DNA of 64,000 nt from Acanthopleura granulata (taxonomy: Eukaryota > Mollusca > Polyplacophora > Chitonida > Chitonidae): positions 8,018,946 through 8,082,945 of the forward strand of contig JABBOT010000016.1 of assembly GCA_016165875.1 (NCBI GenBank), in the 5' to 3' direction. Made by a program: the position numbers and the translations under genes. The notes under the pieces were generated by a model, which saw only the letters and a program-made list of their open reading frames with translations, had not been told where the DNA came from and ran no database searches. Below, piece after piece: positions 58,454 through 64,000 of the stretch. The first letter of the stretch is position 1. Each line of letters starts with the position of its first letter.

Positions 58454-58552
58454 GCAAAGGTCAGTGAACACAGTGGACATCGTATCTGTACCTTATCGCC
58501 TACTGCCTCCGCTCAAAGTTAACTCTGTGTAAGAGGTGCACTCAGTAATTGA

Positions 58553-58999
58553 CCACACACCACAATTAATGCTTCCATGTCGGGAGTGATGAAGCTAGTC
58601 CCTTTCTACTTTTAAAGATATTTTCTTCTTGCTTACCTGGGCTGCCCTTTTTCATTTTTTCTGCTTGATGGGTGGTACTATTTTGTAGGACAGGCTTCAA
58701 AGTTTCATTCCAGGTATAAACTTGTTCGTTTTTAAGGAAATGGAGGCGGATGCACACAAGGCAAATGTAGTGATAAATCAGGGCGCACTGATCTGTAACT
58801 GGGTGGGATTGATCCTGTCAGCAGTTTGTCAAATTTGCGAAAAATTTCTTCTGTCATGCTCTATCAGGAATTTGACTGTTGTTTTCTCAGGGAACAAGGA
58901 CTGTGAGGACGGAGGTTTTAGGGCTTGCAGGTTTAGGGACAGTGCTGTGAGACCAAACGTTAACATGTAAGTATATGGGAAATTAATTGTGGTGTGTGG
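58553..58999 (+). repeat. TIR element (MITE-like), copy 2
   Basis: Left end CCACACACCACAATTAAT and right end ATTAATTGTGGTGTGTGG are perfect 18-bp inverted repeats. The 447-bp body matches copies at 30321 and 60898. There is no transposase frame. A target-site duplication could not be read with confidence. Confidence 0.9.
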
Positions 59000-59472
59000 C
59001 CTGTTAGCCACAGGCTGTGAAAATACGTTTTAGCCTCTCAATGCTCAGTTGTAGTGAGTATAGTCGTGGTATTTGGTCAGTAAGAACAGTGTATATGTGT
59101 ATATATAGGTTTTTCATTGTGTGAAGAAAAATGTGAATTTTGACCAGTTTTATATTTCAAAGTCAGTAAAAATTAAAGGTTGTATCAAATTTAGTTTGTG
59201 GCATGAACATTTACAGCTAGTCAGTTGCTAGTAGTATGTGTTTACCACAGGAGTATTGGTATGCATTTTACTAAATCTGTCGTGAAAAGGAAGGTTTTTT
59301 TTTCAGAATATAAATTACGAAGTATGCCCAACTGTGTGCCATCTCAAAATGGTACATGTCGTTTTTTTATGATGTTAGTGTCTTTTTTGTAGGATATCTT
59401 ACCAGCTCAGATCAGCTGTTGCTAAGGGTTAGTGGCCTTCACAGCCTTTTCCACAACCGGCAGCTGACTTAC

Positions 59473-59587
59473 CGTATCCGTCTGTCATCACACTCTTTAC
59501 CAGCATGTTGAGCAACCTGAGGTTTTTTCCGAAGTCCTCTCCCAACCTGGGGTCATCGCCATAGTTATTGAACAACCTGACTGCGAA
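59473..59587 (-). CDS. Internal exon, possibly UBR-family E3 ubiquitin ligase
   Basis: The minus strand reads FAVRLFNNYGDDPRLGEDFG followed by KNLRLLNMLVKSVMTDGY and ends at a consensus donor, TACG/GTAAGT (59473/59472), in phase 1. The acceptor is either CTGTCTGAG (59588) or TTCGCAG (59581). The pattern of a sensible amphipathic sequence plus a perfect donor makes this a real exon with high probability. The arrangement VRLF..., then a leucine-rich L-L-M-L-V-K-S-V-M helix, is reminiscent of the helical region after the UBR box in UBR1/2/3-type N-recognins. That family call is from memory of the pattern and is tentative. The gene continues in both directions, and two TIR elements would lie in its introns. 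Confidence 0.5.
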
Positions 59588-59599
59588 CTCAGACAGGTA

Positions 59600-60897
59600 T
59601 TATTCACGCCTTTTGCTAAGGGGTCAGTTACCAGTATAACAGTTTGTTATCAAACTCAGCATTGTTGTTATATGCACTGTCTGTCTGTATGTATGCATGT
59701 CTTTCTGTATATCTGTCTTTCTGTATGTATGTATGTGTGTGTCTGTCCATCTGTCTGTTCAAAGGCAGTGTCACGGCTACTCACTCTAGAGCTCTCAGTG
59801 TTAGTTACTGTAACTGTCATCGCCAGTAAGTGTGGTCACAGAATTACATGTTTCCAACTCCATATTTTTGATCACGCATTCACAAGCTTATAATGGACCT
59901 CTGGCAATGTGATTTTTAACTAATGGCCATGGTACATTTATTTCCAGGTTTGAAATCTGTCACCTTTTATTACTCTGTTTAGCCTGACAGTCTGAATCTT
60001 ATGTGCTCACATGAATTTTTCTTCGAAATTTTATAGCGAGTATACAATCTCTTGAACATTGCGCACCAACATTAACTGCTATTCTCTTAATCCTATGATT
60101 AGTGTAGGGTTGAATTATACAGTCCTGATTGGCTGACACTGTCCAGGTTATTGCCTGTGACTGGGTGCCCTGCTTGTGGAGGTCACGGTGGGCGATTTAG
60201 GGGCTTAGGTAATTGAGCATGCCTTTATGACTCTAGACTGTCATATGTGATCACGTATGGGATGTATACTTGAGTGTGAACATGGCTTTTGTTGTTTTCT
60301 TAACTTGTAGCCTGTATGTCGCCATTACTGACCGGACAGATACAGGCAATGTGCAGATTTGTCAGTACCCACAGATATGCATATTTGCTCAGAGACAAGA
60401 ATCAGTACCACGCGGACTTTTCCATATTTTATGTACATTTTTCAGCCCGTAGCAGTTCTCAATACTGCCTTCCCTGTTGCACTCTACTGTGTGATCATTT
60501 TAGGTCAGATTTTTTTAGAAAATCATAACTGGAAGTTGAGTTGTCATCAAAGGTATATGTTTTTGGATGAGGTGTAAACAGTGACTTCCAAATGCCGTTT
60601 ATGTATTAGTTTTCTTTGTTCTTGTAGGTTACAGTAAGCTGTTGAAGGAAATTTGTACAGAATGAAGATATCTTCACTGGTTCTCAAGTTACGAAAGTGT
60701 GAAGCTCTGAATTTCACAGGAAATTGTTAGTCTTAAAAGGGGAGGTAAGAAGGATGGGGTTACCCTTGGGAAATTTCCCATTGACTCTTTGTCTTTGGTT
60801 GGACTTGTCTGGCATTTGTCAGCTGTGCTTGAAACATGTTATGGTCATTTGTGATCAAAGCATTTTAAAATCAGACAACATAAGGGGTCCTCTTAGG
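59600..60897. other. Probably intronic stretch with exon-like segment
   Basis: A TCTG-rich microsatellite-like run lies at 59676-59760. At 60310-60430 a plus frame after an acceptor-like TTAACTTGTAG encodes MSPLLTGQIQAMCRFVSTHR and more. The minus strand over the same stretch also has splice-like signals, so its status is open. Confidence 0.3.
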
Positions 60898-61326
60898 CCA
60901 CACACCACAATTAATGCTTCCTTGTGGGTAGGGATGAAGCAAGTCCCTTTCTATTTTTAGAGATATTTTCTTCTTGTTTCCCTGGGCTGCCCTTTATCAT
61001 TTTTTCTGCTTGATGGGTGGTACCATTTTCTAGGACAGGCTTCAAAGTTTCATTACAGGCATAAATTTGTTCGTTTTTCAGGAAATGGAGGCGGATGCTT
61101 ACAAGGCAAAAGTAGTGATAAATCAGGGCTCACTGATCTGTCACTGGGTGGGATTGATCCCTGTCAGCAGTTTCATCTGTCATGCCCTATCAGGAATTTG
61201 ACTGTTGTTTTCTCAGGGAACAAGGACTGTGGGGCCCGGAGGGTTTAGGGCTTGCAGGTTTACGGGCAGTGCAGTGAGACCAAACGTCAACATGTAAGTA
61301 TATGGGAAATTAATTGTGGTGTGTGG
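60898..61326 (+). repeat. TIR element (MITE-like), copy 3
   Basis: The same 18-bp inverted termini as copy 2 and a collinear 429-bp body, with a small internal deletion around GTCAGCAGTTTCATCTGTCA. Confidence 0.9.
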
Positions 61327-63175
61327 TCAATTAGGCCATTGTCAGTGACTGTCAAGTCCATGCGTCTTCGGAGATCTCCGCGACAGCTCGGGGCTGATTA
61401 GCTCACCAAAGCTTATTAGCTATCATTTTTTTTTATAACTGTTATTTTGCATAATCCTTATTCATTGTATGAAGTCAATATATATTGAAAGATTTGTTTT
61501 TGTATGTGGAATGAAGACGCACAGTACGTGACCGATTGAGGTCCCCCCCCCCCATTTTGATATACAATTGCACAGGTCGTAGAAATCAGACAGATCATGC
61601 TTTGTAATTTTGGTCTTCTGCCAAGTAAGTAGGAATGCATATTGGTTGTGAGGAAGTTGAAATTTTAGTGCGCTCTTCACAGAACCTTGTCTTCTTAGAT
61701 GACATTGCGTAAATCAGCAGAACAAAGTGTGAGTATGTAATTGTAAACGTGCATAACTGTACCGTAGAATCTGAAGAAATCAGTAGCGACTTGAGAGGGC
61801 TTTATTTTGTTCTGTAAGATGTCTTTTAGAGGTTTAAAAGTAAAATGCGCGTTTGAGCTAGTAAACACAGAGTTATATTTTGGTCGTTGAAGTACAAATA
61901 TGGAAATTGCTGTAGAATTATTGTAATGTTGGGTACATTATATTTTTATATAGTACCACTGTACTCCGTACAGAGGATGTCACGACCTTTGATTAGGGAG
62001 TGTGTCATGCGAAGTCATAATGTAAATATAATTAGGGAACTATGCCATAAGTATTATTACGTGACTGAAATTCGTAAGGGTATTTTAGTTAATGTGCTAC
62101 CGTTATTATTTAGTTAATGTGCTACCGTTATTATTTAGTTAATGTGCTACCGTTATTATTATTTAGTTAATGTGCTACCGTTATTATTTATTACATCATA
62201 GACTAATTGCCTGTTATGGTTTTGTTATACCACAGCTAAGATGATTGTTAATCCGAATAGCCAAAGGCGGTATCAGTAGCTACTTTCCTGAATGGGATGC
62301 TGTAGCTCTCTTGGGGATTGAGTTTTAGAGTTTACCCTCCGATTGGATAATAATGTGTGTAGATGATATTGTTATTAGAACGAAATATTACTGTACTGAC
62401 GGGGTAGAGGTGGCTGGTGTATTGTGTTACATTGTCATAGACTCCGCTGTATCAGGGTAGGAACAGCCAGTTGTTTACTTGTCGCATGGAGAATATTCTA
62501 TTTTTTAGTAATCGTCAGTTATGACAAAACTATCAGTTGTCGTAAATTTAGGTTAATGTTTCTTTACAAGTTTTAACATTCGATTAATTGGCACGTTATG
62601 TACAGTTCCACTTATATAGAGATAAGGCTGTACTGAAGTGTTTAAAGATGTTTAATGAGTGGTATTTACTAGTGATGTTTTCACGAACAAAGCATGCTTT
62701 GTGTACATGTATAAATACGTGATGTGGGAATAGAGGTTGTAATTCTGTTGATAGCGGGTGTTGGGGTGGGGGAAAGGGCGCGTGGCAGAAGAGGGAATTT
62801 TCCCACGATATTCTCAACTTGAACAAGATATAGATGCTGTTAGATTATGTCATATTATATAGATTTTAAAATGTATATTGTTGTAATACCTTTTAAAAAT
62901 ATCTACATGTGGTTCAACTGGACTCCTGGTTATTTTATTTTTTGTTGTTGTTTTTCTTTTTCTTTTTAAGTTATTCCATGATGACCAGACGCCCTGAAAC
63001 ATTCAAAATATCGGCGTGAAAGTTTTGGAAGTTTATCTTTCTGCAGCTGTTTCAGGTGTAACTTTTTTATAACATAACCTCTCTCCCGTTCAGTCTTCCA
63101 CAGGTTGGGATGGGGAGTTAATTATACAGTGGAACTATTGCGGTATTAAGGTCAATTTTACTGTTCTGTCTCCAG
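61327..63175. other. Stretch without supported gene
   Basis: At 62094-62192 a 23-26 bp unit, TGTGCTACCGTTATTATTTA, repeats four times. A C-run lies at 61543-61552. Open frames are short. Confidence 0.4.
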
Positions 63176-63321
63176 CTGTCCACCGAATTGTTCTCCTATC
63201 TGTCAGTCAAGAAAAAGCATTGGACTTATCTTACATAACCAAACATAACCCGTATGTCCTGCAACTCAGTTACGCACGTAACGTATTTCGCCGAAAGGGA
63301 GATGTAATGCGTAAAAGGTGA
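63176..63321 (+). CDS. Weak candidate exon, unidentified
   Basis: After an acceptor-like TTCTGTCTCCAG the plus frame reads AVHRIVLLSVSQEKALDLSY followed by ITKHNPYVLQLSYARNVF and stops near 63321. The composition is protein-like, but there is no homology or partner exon. Confidence 0.22.
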
Positions 63322-63379
63322 TCATGTCGAAAGATTGATCGTTTGCCTATTCCAGAGTGGCGCTCAAACGCTGACAATG

Positions 63380-63540
63380 ATTTATTAATTCATCTGACTG
63401 CTGTTTAACGACCTACTCAAGAATATCTCATTTATACGACGGCCGCCAGCATTATGGTGGATGGAGCCCGGGGGGAAACCCACGACCGTGCGCAGGCTGC
63501 TGGTGGACCTTCCCAAGTACTGCCGGAGAGGAAGCCAGCC
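63380..63540 (-). repeat. tRNA-derived SINE, truncated
   Basis: TTATTAATTCATCTGACTGC, CCTACTCAAGAATATCTC, CGCCAGCATTATGGTGGATG, AAACCCACGACCGTGCGCAG and AGAGGAAGCCAGCC. The tRNA-like head is missing. The remaining 460 bp to the window end hold no supported gene. Confidence 0.88.
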
Positions 63541-64000
63541 AGAGGTAAAAGGTGACAAGAGAACGATCTATAAGCCTTTAACATGACGGATTATATTCCT
63601 TACTTTGTTACATTTCAAAGTTTGCTGCACGTCTCATCTTTAAGTGTAAGAGAAATTCGTTTCACACGATTCATTCTTCACAAATATGTATTCATGTCCT
63701 TCGTGAAAGGTCATTCATTTTTAAGTACTGGAAATCGTCGAGTAATGTTTCTCTGCGTGAAATTCTCTATTAAACATTTGTTAAACAACCACTCCGCTTA
63801 GCATATTCTGGCTCATTTACTCTCTTAAACTTTAACGAAGTCAAATGTATGGTGGCCTATTTGCAACTTTCCTTTATTGTCTGACTTTGTACCTTTTCTT
63901 TCGATTTTTACCCAGGTGAAAACGTTTCCACTCGGGAGAAAACCTTTTGCCCACGTCAAAGCCTTTTCACTTAGGCGGAAACAGAAGAAAAAGTTACAAA

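Noticed and set aside
1..64000. CRISPR array, prophage, operon or bacterial insertion sequence
   Set aside because: No regular repeat-spacer structure, no bacterial gene organisation, and pervasive eukaryotic splice signals and SINEs.

Overview
This is eukaryotic nuclear DNA from an invertebrate animal, most likely a lophotrochozoan such as a mollusc or brachiopod. The reasons are sparse split genes with GT..AG introns, an AT-rich intergenic background, many interspersed and tandem repeats, and one dominant tRNA-derived SINE of a kind common in molluscan-type genomes. There are no bacterial operons, rRNA genes or CRISPR arrays. The phylum call is an inference from repeat style and protein flavour, because no marker gene is present.

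Protein-coding content is low. Two exons are confidently recognisable, both on the minus strand and about 7.3 kb apart: a polysaccharide pyruvyl-transferase family type II membrane protein (7915-9233, with a phase-matched candidate first exon at 9528-9573) and a triose-phosphate-translocator (TPT/SLC35-like) membrane transporter (16831-17788). Known pyruvyl transferases use phosphoenolpyruvate, and the TPT family carries phosphorylated C3 compounds, so this pair may be an animal Golgi glycan-pyruvylation module. That link is the most interesting biological idea in the window.

Other supported pieces are a C-terminal exon of an unidentified protein (1726-1927, minus), a two-exon N-terminus of an unidentified protein with a very short intron (35166-35411, minus), a decayed FLYWCH-finger sequence (36988-37557), a THAP-finger N-terminus (52260-52396, minus), and an exon resembling UBR-family ubiquitin ligases (59473-59587, minus). 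Several short first-exon or small-ORF candidates carry an ATG and a plausible splice donor (20471, 25510, 41552, 45257, 49468, 58050).

The rest is repeats. More than 20 SINE copies or fragments occur, mostly 5'-truncated, plus an inverted pair and one internally deleted copy. A roughly 2-kb minisatellite (2580-4530) is built from a piece of the SINE core. Three copies of a ~430-450 bp TIR element occur (30321, 58553, 60898), along with further dispersed families (called B, C and D here), a Penelope-like hairpin (57000-57515), a ~670-bp diverged tandem duplication (23188-24510) and unrelated minisatellites with periods of 24, 27, 36 and 39 bp. Most long open frames in the window are by-products of these arrays.
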